A stretch of DNA of 10,175 nt, taken from assembly GCA_902478935.1 (NCBI GenBank), contig CABSMV010000073.1:1-10175 (forward strand). Direction: 5' to 3'. The notes below the pieces were generated by a model. The model was given only the letters and a program-made list of their open reading frames with translations. It ran no database searches and was not told the DNA's origin. The position numbers and the translations under genes were made by a program. The DNA comes from an uncultured Collinsella sp. (lineage in GTDB: Bacteria > Actinomycetota > Coriobacteriia > Coriobacteriales > Coriobacteriaceae). Shown piece after piece: positions 1 through 5,942 of the stretch (the first letter of the stretch is position 1; each line of letters starts with the position of its first letter).

Positions 1-42
1 GCTCAGGAGTCTCGTGGGCTCGGAGATGTGTATAAGAGACAG
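1..42 (+). other. Untrimmed Illumina Nextera adapter with i7 index
   Basis: Bases 9-23 read GTCTCGTGGGCTCGG and bases 24-42 read AGATGTGTATAAGAGACAG, the Nextera read-2 adapter and the Tn5 mosaic end. The eight bases before them, GCTCAGGA, match from memory the adapter-strand form of Nextera i7 index N704 (index read TCCTGAGC). This is library DNA, not genome. Reading it as protein creates false peptides: a plus-strand one starting MGSEMCIRDR and a minus-strand one ending LLYTSPSPRDS, both familiar database contaminants. Genomic sequence starts at 43. Confidence 0.98.
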
Positions 43-158
43 GCCTGGACACCCGTCCGGTCTTCAAGCGCGTGCCCGGCACCGAGCACTTCTATTCCGA
101 GCTCCCCGACGAGGTGCTCAAGGCAAATGGTTTGACCCCTCACGCGGAGGTGATGTAG
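43..158 (+). CDS. C-terminal fragment, probable peptide/SAT-type ABC transporter ATP-binding protein (5' end missing)
   Basis: A reading frame open from the adapter junction (first full codon at 45) runs about 37 codons to a TAG at 156-158. The stop abuts the ATG of the next gene, so the two are probably translationally coupled. The tail begins LDTRPVFKRVPGTEHFYS and ends GLTPHAEVM. No catalytic motif is left, so identity is inferred from position: in oligopeptide-type transporters the two ATPase genes (OppD/DppD and OppF/DppF) are usually adjacent in this order, and the next gene is the OppF/DppF type. The start, Walker motifs and true length were lost because the contig ends at the adapter. 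It could be another transporter subunit. That it is the end of a real gene is fairly sure; the product is not. Confidence 0.55.
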
Positions 159-986
159 ATGAGCGAGACCGCAGTAAACGGCGTCGAGCCGATCATCTTC
201 CTTGATGACGTCCACGTCACCTTTAGGACCCGTACCGGCTCGATTCTGCACCCCAACCTGGTTCACGCCGTCCAGGGTGTAACGATTAAGCTCATGCCCG
301 GTCAGACGATTGGCATCGTCGGCGAGTCCGGTTGCGGTAAGTCCACCACCGCCAACGTCATGTGCGGCCTGCAGGCCCCCACGAGCGGCAAGGTCTACTT
401 TAAGGGCAAGGACGTTACCAAACGTACCGCCGAGGACCGTCGCCACATGGGTCGCGTTATCTCGGTCGTGTTCCAGAACCCGGCCACGGCACTCAACCCC
501 CGCATGGTCGTTCGCGAGCAGCTGCTCGACCCCATGCGCGTCCACAACCTGGGTACCGAGGCCGAGCAGGAGAAGCGCGTCAAGGAACTCTTGGAGCTCA
601 CCGGTCTGCCCAGCTCCGCTGCCGAGGTTCTTCCCGGCCAGCTTTCGGGCGGCCAGCGCCAGCGCGTCGCAATTGCCCGTGCCCTGTCGCTGAACCCCGA
701 TGCCATCATCGCCGACGAGCCCACCTCGGCTCTGGACGTTTCGGTCCGCGCGCAGATTCTGAACCTGCTGACCGACCTTAAGAAGGAGCTCGGCCTGGCC
801 ATGGTGTTCATCAGCCATGACATCCAGACGGTCCGCTATATCTCTGACGACATCATCGTTATGAATGGCGGCAAGATCGTCGAGCAGGGCGAGGCCAAGC
901 AGGTCTTCCAGCTTCCCCAGGACCCCTACACCAAGATGCTGCTCGGCGCTGCGCCGTCGCTGCTGCACCCCAAGCTCGGCGAATAG
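159..986 (+). CDS. ABC transporter ATP-binding protein, OppF/DppF family (possible sialic-acid SAT-type importer subunit)
   Basis: A 275-residue cytoplasmic ATPase that would power an importer. All nucleotide-binding motifs are present: Walker A GESGCGKS (55-62), Q-loop Gln106 in VFQNP, signature LSGGQ (162-166), Walker B ending Asp186-Glu187 with catalytic Glu187, D-loop SALD (190-193) and switch His220 in FISHD. The C-terminal stretch with QDPYTKMLLGAAPSLL is the short oligopeptide/dipeptide-family tail. The ATG abuts the stop of the preceding gene. Substrate cannot be read from an ATPase. The family covers peptides, nickel and some sugars, and SAT-type sialic-acid importers (SatABCD in Haemophilus ducreyi, similar systems in bifidobacteria and corynebacteria) belong to it. 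The nan genes downstream make sialic acid a reasonable inference. No permease or binding-protein gene is in the window; they would lie upstream of the contig break. Confidence 0.9.
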   Translation: MSETAVNGVEPIIFLDDVHVTFRTRTGSILHPNLVHAVQGVTIKLMPGQTIGIVGESGCGKSTTANVMCGLQAPTSGKVYFKGKDVTKRTAEDRRHMGRVISVVFQNPATALNPRMVVREQLLDPMRVHNLGTEAEQEKRVKELLELTGLPSSAAEVLPGQLSGGQRQRVAIARALSLNPDAIIADEPTSALDVSVRAQILNLLTDLKKELGLAMVFISHDIQTVRYISDDIIVMNGGKIVEQGEAKQVFQLPQDPYTKMLLGAAPSLLHPKLGE

Positions 987-1002
987 CCTCGCTTTCCCTC
1001 CC

Positions 1003-1030
1003 GTGCGCCCGGTTCCCTTGCCGGGCGCAC
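1003..1030 (+). other. Perfect 10-bp stem-loop between ABC ATPase and esterase genes
   Basis: GTGCGCCCGG (1003-1012) pairs perfectly with CCGGGCGCAC (1021-1030) around an 8-nt loop, 16 nt after the ATPase stop. The bases that follow are not a T-run, so this is a poor intrinsic terminator. An mRNA-processing or 3'-end-protecting hairpin that sets different transporter and enzyme levels within one transcript is more likely. Confidence 0.6.
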
Positions 1031-1066
1031 CTCCGTTGCGATTTCGAAAGGTTGGGTTCACGAGCC

Positions 1067-2044
1067 ATGCCAAGTGCTCAGGAGCTACAACATCAATTTG
1101 GTGAATATCGAGGTGCCAAGCTCCGTCCATCAGATTTCGATCTCTTTTGGAAGGATCGCATGGCCGAGGCCGACGCCGTCGGGCTTGACTATGCGATCGA
1201 GACGGCATCGGTCAACGATGCCGCGACCTGCCAGCTTTTCGACCTCTGGTATACCGGCATGTGTGGCGCTCGCCTGCATGCCAAGTACCTTAAGCCCGTC
1301 TCGGACGAGCCCGTGCCATTGGTGCTTCAGTTCCATGGGTATCCGGGTGCAAGCCGCAGCTGGTTTGAGCAGGCGTCGTTTGCGGGCATGGGCATGGCAC
1401 TCATCGCCCTCGACTGCCCCGGCCAAGGAGGTCCCTCCGAGGACATTGGTGGATTTGAGGGCACAACGGTTGCCGGGCATATCGTCGCCGGTATCGACGG
1501 CGACCCTGCCAACCTCTACTATGTCCGCTTACACCAAGATATTCGAATCCTGTGCCGCATCGTTCGCGAGCTCGAGGGCATCGATCTTGCCCGTGTGTTT
1601 GTGAACGGCGCGTCTCAGGGCGGCGGTTTGGGCATTGCGACCTGTGCACTTAACAGCGAGCTTATCAATCGCGCCGCCATCCTCTATCCCTTCCTGTCAG
1701 ATTTTCGCCTGGTCTGGGATTTGGATGCCGATGACATTGCCTACGAGGGCCTGCGCTATTGGTCTCGCTGGTTTGACGAGGACTCGACTCGTATTGACGA
1801 AGCCTATGCCAAGCTGGCGTACTTCGATTCCAAGAACTTTGCCCCTATGGTCAAATGCCCCGTGCTGTTTGGCACCGGCACAGCCGATATCGTCTGTCCG
1901 CCAGCGACGCAGTTTGCGGTCTATAACAACCTGACCTGCGAAAAGCGTCATGAGTTCTTTGAAGGCTTTGGCCACGAGGAGATTCAGGATTTTGACGATT
2001 TGATCATTCCGTTTTTCTGCAAGGGAGGGGAGGCTCATGTCTAA
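1067..2044 (+). CDS. CE7-family carbohydrate acetyl esterase (acetyl xylan esterase / cephalosporin C deacetylase-like)
   Basis: A 325-residue alpha/beta hydrolase with the marks of family CE7, which removes O-acetyl groups from sugars. Visible motifs: HGYPG at 90-94 (Tyr92 at the oxyanion-hole tyrosine position), PGQGG at 118-122 (the RGQ motif of the family, Arg replaced by Pro), GASQG at 181-185 with nucleophile Ser183, acid Asp274 in GTGTADIVCPP, and HE at 303-304 with catalytic His303. The length matches the usual ~320 residues. No signal peptide is seen, so it is probably cytoplasmic. I chose ATG 1067 over an in-frame TTG at 1052, because the GAAAGG ribosome site (1046-1051) would sit right on the TTG; spacing to the ATG is long (15 nt). 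The gene overlaps the next by 8 nt. Beside nanA/K/E it may deacetylate O-acetylated sialic acid or other host sugars (inference). Family confident, substrate unknown. Confidence 0.88.
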   Translation: MPSAQELQHQFGEYRGAKLRPSDFDLFWKDRMAEADAVGLDYAIETASVNDAATCQLFDLWYTGMCGARLHAKYLKPVSDEPVPLVLQFHGYPGASRSWFEQASFAGMGMALIALDCPGQGGPSEDIGGFEGTTVAGHIVAGIDGDPANLYYVRLHQDIRILCRIVRELEGIDLARVFVNGASQGGGLGIATCALNSELINRAAILYPFLSDFRLVWDLDADDIAYEGLRYWSRWFDEDSTRIDEAYAKLAYFDSKNFAPMVKCPVLFGTGTADIVCPPATQFAVYNNLTCEKRHEFFEGFGHEEIQDFDDLIIPFFCKGGEAHV

Positions 2045-2888
2045 GTGCGAGAGCAATGTTGACGAGCTGATTGTCCCCGGGCTTGTGGGAATTCCTGGAA
2101 CGGTTTCGTCAAGGCTCGCAGAATATCGGGACTGGCGCGGTGATGTCCAAGCAGATGTTTCTGATTTAGAGACATGCGCTTCGAATCTTGAGATTCAAGG
2201 CCTGGCCATTACGGCGATTGACTTTGTTAACCCCTGCGCCCGTTACTCGGAGGTCTCCTTTGAGCTCGGTGACGATGCGATTCACGCTCGTTTGATCGAG
2301 CCTGTCGGTCGTGCCCGAGTATCTGAGCGCGTGCCGTTGTGCCTGATGTTCCACGACATCGATCGGCCTGTGCGCGGCTGGCATCACATGACGAGATTTG
2401 CCGCCATGGGGTATGCCGTCCTCGCGCTGGATGACGATGTTGCTGGTGCGGACGACCTGCAGCGGGGGATTTCTTCGCCCACTTTTGTCGAGCGCGTCCG
2501 TTGGGGTTGCGCGCTGGCGAAGGTGGCGCGCAATCTTGATGGCATGGACCCCGACCGCATCTTTGCATGGGGCGAGGGTCTTGGCGGCGGAGTCGCGCTG
2601 GCGGTTTCTGCTCTGGACGAGCGGGGTCTCGCCTGCACGGCGGTTGCCAATCCAATTCCCGGTGGCCTTGAGGCGCTGTCGTCTCGGGTGCGCGGATCGG
2701 TTCTCATGGGCACATCGCTTATGGATGCCGCGAGCGACCCCAAGGGCCAGTTTGCCGTATTCAACGGTCTTGAGTGTGACCGGAGGCATATCATCTATGC
2801 CAAATACGCTCACGAGCGCATCAATGCGTTCGAAAACGAAGTCGTCGACTTCTTTAACCAAACGTTCTACCCGTGTTCTTTGGCCTAG
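2037..2888 (+). CDS. Degenerate CE7-like alpha/beta hydrolase, probable pseudoenzyme paralogue of the preceding esterase
   Basis: 283 residues, ATG within the end of the upstream esterase (8-nt overlap) behind a strong AGGGAGGGGAGG ribosome site. Blocks align by eye with the neighbour: IHARLIEPV with LHAKYLKPV, VPLCLMFH with VPLVLQFH, FAAMGYAVLALD with FAGMGMALIALD, and GQFAVFNGLECDRRH with TQFAVYNNLTCEKRH. The nucleophile elbow reads GEGLG (179-183) instead of GASQG, so Ser becomes Gly181 and Gln becomes Leu182. The oxyanion Tyr is Ile108 and the GQ motif is gone. Asp230 and His259-Glu260 remain. About 50 residues around the lid, between the elbow and the Asp strand, are missing. The frame is intact, so this is not decay by frameshift. 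Likely catalytically dead; CE7 enzymes form oligomers, so a structural or regulatory partner role is possible. Function unknown. Confidence 0.75.
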   Translation: MSKCESNVDELIVPGLVGIPGTVSSRLAEYRDWRGDVQADVSDLETCASNLEIQGLAITAIDFVNPCARYSEVSFELGDDAIHARLIEPVGRARVSERVPLCLMFHDIDRPVRGWHHMTRFAAMGYAVLALDDDVAGADDLQRGISSPTFVERVRWGCALAKVARNLDGMDPDRIFAWGEGLGGGVALAVSALDERGLACTAVANPIPGGLEALSSRVRGSVLMGTSLMDAASDPKGQFAVFNGLECDRRHIIYAKYAHERINAFENEVVDFFNQTFYPCSLA

Positions 2889-2956
2889 ACGGCCTGGACA
2901 CTGCCAACAAGAGTGGGCGGCATAGGGCTGCCCGCCAGACAACTAAGGAGATTCTT

Positions 2957-3877
2957 GTGGCAACTCAGAAATTCACCGGCGTTATCCCTCCCGTCGTTGT
3001 TCCCGATACCGAAGACCACCAGCTCGATGTTGCCTCCTTTGAGCGCAGCATCAACCGCATGATCGATGCCGGCGTCGATGGCTTGTTCTTCCTGGGCTCC
3101 TCGGGCGAGGTCGTCTTCTCCACCGACGAGCGTCGCCGTCAGATCATCGCCGAGGCCGTCCGTATCGTCGACCACCGCGTTCCCGTTCTGGTCGGCATCA
3201 TCGACACCGAGACCGAGCGCATGATCGAGCACGGTAAGGTCGCTCAGGAGCTGGGCGCCGATGCGCTTGTCGCCACCTGCCCGTTCTATGCCCTGCAGGG
3301 CATGACCGAGGTCGAGGAGCACTTCCGCATCCTGCATGAGGAACTCGACCTGCCCATCTTTGCCTATGACATTCCTGTCTGCGTTCACACCAAGCTCCCC
3401 TGGAAGCTCCTTGCCAAGCTCGGCGCCGAGGGCGTCCTTGCTGGCGTCAAGGATTCCTCCGGTGATGACATCTCGTTCCGCTACCTCGTTCAGGAGAACG
3501 AGAAGAACGGCCATCCGATGAGCATTCTCACCGGTCACGAGGTTGTTGTCGACGGCGCCTATCTCGGTGGCGCCGACGGTTCCGTCCCGGGTCTCGCCAA
3601 CGTTGAGCCCGAGGGCTACGTGCGTCAGTGGAAGGCCGCTCAGGCTGGTGACTGGGCTACCGTCAAGGCCGAGCAGGATCGCCTCAATGAGATTTCGCAC
3701 ATCTGGGATGTCACCTCGGGTGTCCAGGGCTATGCCGGTGGCGTCGGCGCCTTCAAGACCGCTATGAACCTCATGGGCATCTTCGACAGCCCGACCATGC
3801 CGCGCCCGGTGAAGGCCATGACCGGCGAGAATGTCGAGGCGATTAGGAAGGTCCTCCAGGACAACGGTCTCCTGTAA
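2957..3877 (+). CDS. nanA: N-acetylneuraminate lyase-like aldolase (DHDPS/NAL superfamily)
   Basis: 306 residues from GTG 2957, which has AAGGAG 6 nt upstream; an earlier in-frame GTG at 2873 lies inside the previous gene. TIM-barrel class I aldolase: GSSGE at 47-51 (carboxylate-binding), Tyr137 in AYDIP and Schiff-base Lys165 in GVKDSSGD. The Tyr and Lys numbers coincide with those of E. coli NanA. Expected reaction: N-acetylneuraminate to N-acetylmannosamine plus pyruvate, in the cytoplasm. The substrate-binding block reads GHEVV (193-197), not the Asp-Glu pair of E. coli NanA, so specificity rests on context: a ManNAc-type kinase and NanE follow at once. Dihydrodipicolinate synthase or a keto-sugar acid aldolase are alternatives. 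Strong codon bias suggests high expression. The gene is followed by a large palindrome that includes its stop codon. Confidence 0.78.
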   Translation: MATQKFTGVIPPVVVPDTEDHQLDVASFERSINRMIDAGVDGLFFLGSSGEVVFSTDERRRQIIAEAVRIVDHRVPVLVGIIDTETERMIEHGKVAQELGADALVATCPFYALQGMTEVEEHFRILHEELDLPIFAYDIPVCVHTKLPWKLLAKLGAEGVLAGVKDSSGDDISFRYLVQENEKNGHPMSILTGHEVVVDGAYLGGADGSVPGLANVEPEGYVRQWKAAQAGDWATVKAEQDRLNEISHIWDVTSGVQGYAGGVGAFKTAMNLMGIFDSPTMPRPVKAMTGENVEAIRKVLQDNGLL

Positions 3878-3983
3878 AGCTTCCCCGGGCACCCGATCTT
3901 GGGGCTCAAGCGGTCGAGCGTGACCCATTAGGTCAACGCCCGACCGCTTTCACCCCAACCTCGGGCACTCGGGAAACCTTTAC
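3874..3983 (+). repeat. 110-nt imperfect palindrome at the nanA 3' end
   Basis: The left arm 3874-3925 and right arm 3931-3983 are reverse complements over about 52 positions, with roughly ten mismatches, one G-T pair and a one-base bulge, around a 5-nt loop (3926-3930). Best-paired blocks are GTAAAG with CTTTAC at the outer ends, CTTGGGG-side with CCCCAA, AAGCGGTCG with CGACCGCTT, and TGACC with GGTCA at the tip. The left arm contains the nanA TAA. No long T-run follows directly. It would fold into one long hairpin in RNA, so it may act as a 3' stabiliser or terminator. A dispersed palindromic repeat is the alternative. Confidence 0.75.
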
Positions 3984-3989
3984 CAAGCT

Positions 3990-4014
3990 GCGGCGATAAC
4001 GCCGCTTTCATTTC
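3990..4014 (+). terminator. Small GC hairpin with T-rich tail between nanA and nanK
   Basis: GCGGCG (3990-3995) pairs with CGCCGC (4000-4005) around ATAA, followed by TTTCATTTCC and, further on, a TTTTTT run at 4024-4029. This resembles a weak intrinsic terminator behind the large palindrome and would reduce read-through into nanK. No convincing new promoter is seen before nanK. Confidence 0.45.
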
Positions 4015-4030
4015 CTGTAGCTGTTTTTTA

Positions 4031-4043
4031 TCTCCTAAGGAGA
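4031..4043 (+). promoter_or_regulatory. Ribosome-binding site of nanK inside a perfect inverted repeat
   Basis: TCTCCT and AGGAGA flank a single A, so the AAGGAG ribosome site (4037-4042, 6 nt before the ATG) lies in the right arm of a perfect inverted repeat. It could be partly sequestered in mRNA or be a small protein-binding site. Arms this close cannot fully pair in one hairpin, so chance is a fair alternative. Confidence 0.4.
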
Positions 4044-4048
4044 GCGAC

Positions 4049-5014
4049 ATGGAGAACAAGTACGTCTGCTCTGTCGATATCGGCGGAACTAAGATCGCGA
4101 CTGCCATCATGGAGTACCCGGCTGACGGCAGCGTGCCCCATCCCGTTTTTGAGGCCGAGGTTCTCACCGAGGCCCAAGAGGGCGGCGAGGCCGTCTTCCA
4201 GCGTATCGAGGCGTCCATCAAGGCTGCTCTCGAGGCGAATCCCGATGTCGAGGTCCTTGGCGTCGGCATTGGTGCCGCCGGCGTCGTCGATCCCAAGACG
4301 GGCGCCATCGCGTATGCCAACGAGATCATGCCCGGCTGGTCCGGCGTCCAGTTGGGGCCGCGTCTGCGCGAGGACCTCGGTCTTCCCGTTGCCGTTGTAG
4401 GCGACGTGCAGGCTCATGCTCTGGGCGAGGCCCACTGGGGCGTCGGCAAGGGCAAGTTCTCCGTCTTGTGTCTTGGCATCGGTACGGGCATCGGCGGCGC
4501 ATATGTCGAGAACGGCCGCGTGATGCAAGGCTTCCATGGTGCTGCTGGCCATATGGGCCACATAGAGTGCTCGGCTGCCGCCGGCATTCCCTGCGCTTGC
4601 GGGCGTTCTGGCCATCTGGAGTCGGTTGCTTCGGGCACTTCCATTGGTCGAATGTACGATGAGCGTTTTGGCCGCGTCGACCCCAGCCGTCCTTCGGTCG
4701 GTCGCGATGTGAACGACCTGTGCCGCGCGGGCGACGCAAAGGCGACCGAGGTCATCCATGACGCCGGCTTTGCGCTGGGTGCCAGCTTGGGCTCGCTCGC
4801 TAACATCCTGGACCCCGAGGTCATCGTGCTTTCGGGTGGCGTGATTCACCAAGGTCCCGATTGGCGTTCACAGACGTGGAAGGATTCGGTGCACGAGGGC
4901 TATGCCAGCCAGGCGCTCGATCCGCTTCAGGACACGCCGATCCTCATCGGTTCTCTGGAGGGCGATGCTCCGCTCATCGGTGCCGCCGAACACCTTCTTG
5001 CTTCGTTGAAGTAA
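4049..5014 (+). CDS. nanK: ROK-family sugar kinase, probable N-acetylmannosamine kinase
   Basis: 321 residues, the usual ROK length. ATP phosphate-binding motif DIGGTK (10-15), GVGIGAAGVVD near 71-81, catalytic Asp119 in GDVQAHALGE, GIGTGIGG (143-150), and a zinc-site region GHMGH (167-171) followed by CACGRSGHLE (182-191). The ROK consensus CxCGxxGCxE has its third Cys replaced by His189, a variant I recall from other actinobacterial ROK kinases. Expected reaction: ATP plus N-acetylmannosamine to ManNAc-6-phosphate, the step between NanA and NanE. ROK proteins also include glucokinases and N-acetylglucosamine kinases, and sequence alone does not separate them; the nanA and nanE neighbours decide the call. 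There is no N-terminal DNA-binding domain, so it is a kinase and not a ROK repressor. AAGGAG supports ATG 4049. Confidence 0.85.
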   Translation: MENKYVCSVDIGGTKIATAIMEYPADGSVPHPVFEAEVLTEAQEGGEAVFQRIEASIKAALEANPDVEVLGVGIGAAGVVDPKTGAIAYANEIMPGWSGVQLGPRLREDLGLPVAVVGDVQAHALGEAHWGVGKGKFSVLCLGIGTGIGGAYVENGRVMQGFHGAAGHMGHIECSAAAGIPCACGRSGHLESVASGTSIGRMYDERFGRVDPSRPSVGRDVNDLCRAGDAKATEVIHDAGFALGASLGSLANILDPEVIVLSGGVIHQGPDWRSQTWKDSVHEGYASQALDPLQDTPILIGSLEGDAPLIGAAEHLLASLK

Positions 5015-5031
5015 ACATAACTACCAAGTGT

Positions 5032-5135
5032 GCCTTCTGAGGTGCCGCAGATTGACGTGAAAGAGGAGCGAAGCGTACTTCGGTACGCGAGCGACGGTTT
5101 GAACGTCAAGGTGCGGCGTCTCAGAAGGCTGTTTT
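5032..5135 (+). repeat. Long palindromic element with C(UUCG)G apical hairpin and T-run, between nanK and nanE
   Basis: GCCTTCTGAG (5032-5041) pairs with CTCAGAAGGC (5120-5129). Pairing continues through two G-T wobbles, GCCGCA with TGCGGC, a 2x2 internal loop, and TTGACGT (5052-5058) with ACGTCAA (5103-5109). Inside, GCGTAC (5073-5078) and GTACGC (5083-5088) close a TTCG loop, giving the very stable C(UUCG)G tetraloop. TGTTTT follows the right arm (5130-5135). It fits an elaborate terminator or attenuator, or a REP/MITE-like repeat inserted in the operon. The nanE ribosome site begins 3 nt after the T-run. Confidence 0.75.
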
Positions 5136-5154
5136 GAGAAAGGTTGAGTCGAAC

Positions 5155-5841
5155 ATGACCGTTGATCCTTTGATCCAGTCCCTGAAGGGCAAGCTCGTCG
5201 TGAGCGTTCAGGCGTATATGGGCGAGCCGCTTCGTACGCCTGAGACCATGGCTCAAATGTCTCGCGCTTGCGAGCTCGGCGGCGCCGCCGCCATTCGCTG
5301 CCAGGGCCTTGCCGACATTGCCGCCATTAAGGGTCGCTGTGAGGTTCCTGTTATCGGCCTGTGGAAGGATGGGCACGAGGGCGTTTACATCACGCCGACG
5401 CTGCGCCACGCTCGCGCCTGCGTTGCTGCGGGTGCCGATATCGTGGCGATCGACGCCACCGATCGTCCGCGTCCCGATGGCAAGACCGTCGAAGATACTT
5501 TCCGTCCGCTGCACGAGGAGGGCGTGCTCCTGATGGCCGACTGTGCCACCATCGAGGATATTCGTCGTGCTGTCGACATGGGCTTCGACCTGGTGTCCAC
5601 CACGCTGTCTCATGGTGTTGCCGCCATCGACTGCACCATGGCCGATGGCCCCGATCTGCCGCTCCTGCGTCAGGCGACCGAGGAATTCCCCGGCCTTCCC
5701 ATCATTTGCGAGGGTCGCGTGCATACGCCCGAGGAGGCTCGCGCCGCGATCGATGCTGGCGCCTGGGCCGTTGTCGTCGGCACCGCCATTACGCACCCCA
5801 CGAGTATTACGAGTTGGTTCAAGGCTGCGCTTGAGGCGTAA
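5155..5841 (+). CDS. nanE: N-acetylmannosamine-6-phosphate 2-epimerase
   Basis: 228 residues, the normal NanE length, a TIM-barrel cytoplasmic enzyme converting ManNAc-6-P to GlcNAc-6-P and feeding amino-sugar catabolism. Conserved blocks: SVQA (18-21), AAAIRCQG with Arg48, PVIGLWKD with catalytic Lys71, AIDATDRPRPDGKT (98-111), ADCAT (128-132), STTLSHG (148-154) and ICEGRVHTPEEA with catalytic Glu186, then VVVGTAITHP near the phosphate site. The ATG at 5155 is preferred over an in-frame TTG at 5134, which overlaps the T-run after the palindrome; GAAAGG (5138-5143) lies 11 nt upstream. Together with the aldolase and ROK kinase upstream it defines a nan pathway, and it is the strongest single marker that the cluster handles sialic acid. 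Confidence 0.93.
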   Translation: MTVDPLIQSLKGKLVVSVQAYMGEPLRTPETMAQMSRACELGGAAAIRCQGLADIAAIKGRCEVPVIGLWKDGHEGVYITPTLRHARACVAAGADIVAIDATDRPRPDGKTVEDTFRPLHEEGVLLMADCATIEDIRRAVDMGFDLVSTTLSHGVAAIDCTMADGPDLPLLRQATEEFPGLPIICEGRVHTPEEARAAIDAGAWAVVVGTAITHPTSITSWFKAALEA

Positions 5842-5868
5842 GACAGGCCTCGTATCCGCTCGGGGCGG

Positions 5869-5874
5869 TATACT
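5869..5874 (+). promoter_or_regulatory. Possible -10 box (TATACT) upstream of rapZ
   Basis: TATACT preceded by GCGG resembles a sigma-70-type -10 box, 28 nt after the nanE stop. No good -35 hexamer is found 16-18 bp upstream (the bases read about GGCCTC), so this is weak. If real, the rapZ leader would begin near 5881 and contain the hairpin at 5893-5922. Confidence 0.3.
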
Positions 5875-5892
5875 CAATATAGGCAATTGACC

Positions 5893-5929
5893 GCGCGGGA
5901 TCCGGGTTGCTGGGTCCCGCGCTTGTTTT
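5893..5929 (+). terminator. Intrinsic terminator-like hairpin between nanE and rapZ
   Basis: GCGCGGGATCC (5893-5903) pairs with GGGTCCCGCGC (5912-5922), with one G-T wobble and an 8-nt loop, followed by TTGTTTTC. This is a good intrinsic terminator separating the nan operon from rapZ-whiA. It ends almost at the rapZ ribosome site (5931-5936), so it could instead work as a leader attenuator if transcription starts at the TATACT box. Confidence 0.7.
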
Positions 5930-5942
5930 CGGGAGGCAACAC

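Noticed and set aside
14..205. Plus-strand peptide starting MGSEMCIRDR
   Set aside because: Its first residues are translated from the Nextera adapter, a known artefact.
1052..1066. TTG start for the CE7 esterase
   Set aside because: The ribosome-binding GAAAGG ends at 1051, directly on the TTG; ATG 1067 is more plausible.
3..1208. Minus-strand open frame of 401 codons across the ABC ATPase
   Set aside because: It is a shadow of the strongly codon-biased plus-strand gene and ends in adapter-derived residues; no recognisable domain.
2037..2888. Second esterase as a frameshifted pseudogene
   Set aside because: One uninterrupted frame with a strong ribosome site and preserved C-terminal Asp/His-Glu blocks; residue losses are substitutions and an in-frame deletion, not frame damage.
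2916..2932. GC-rich hairpin between the second esterase and nanA as a terminator
   Set aside because: Only about 5 bp pair well and no T-run follows.
2885..3928. 347-codon minus-strand open frame antisense to nanA
   Set aside because: Shadow frame of a biased gene; composition typical of antisense translations.
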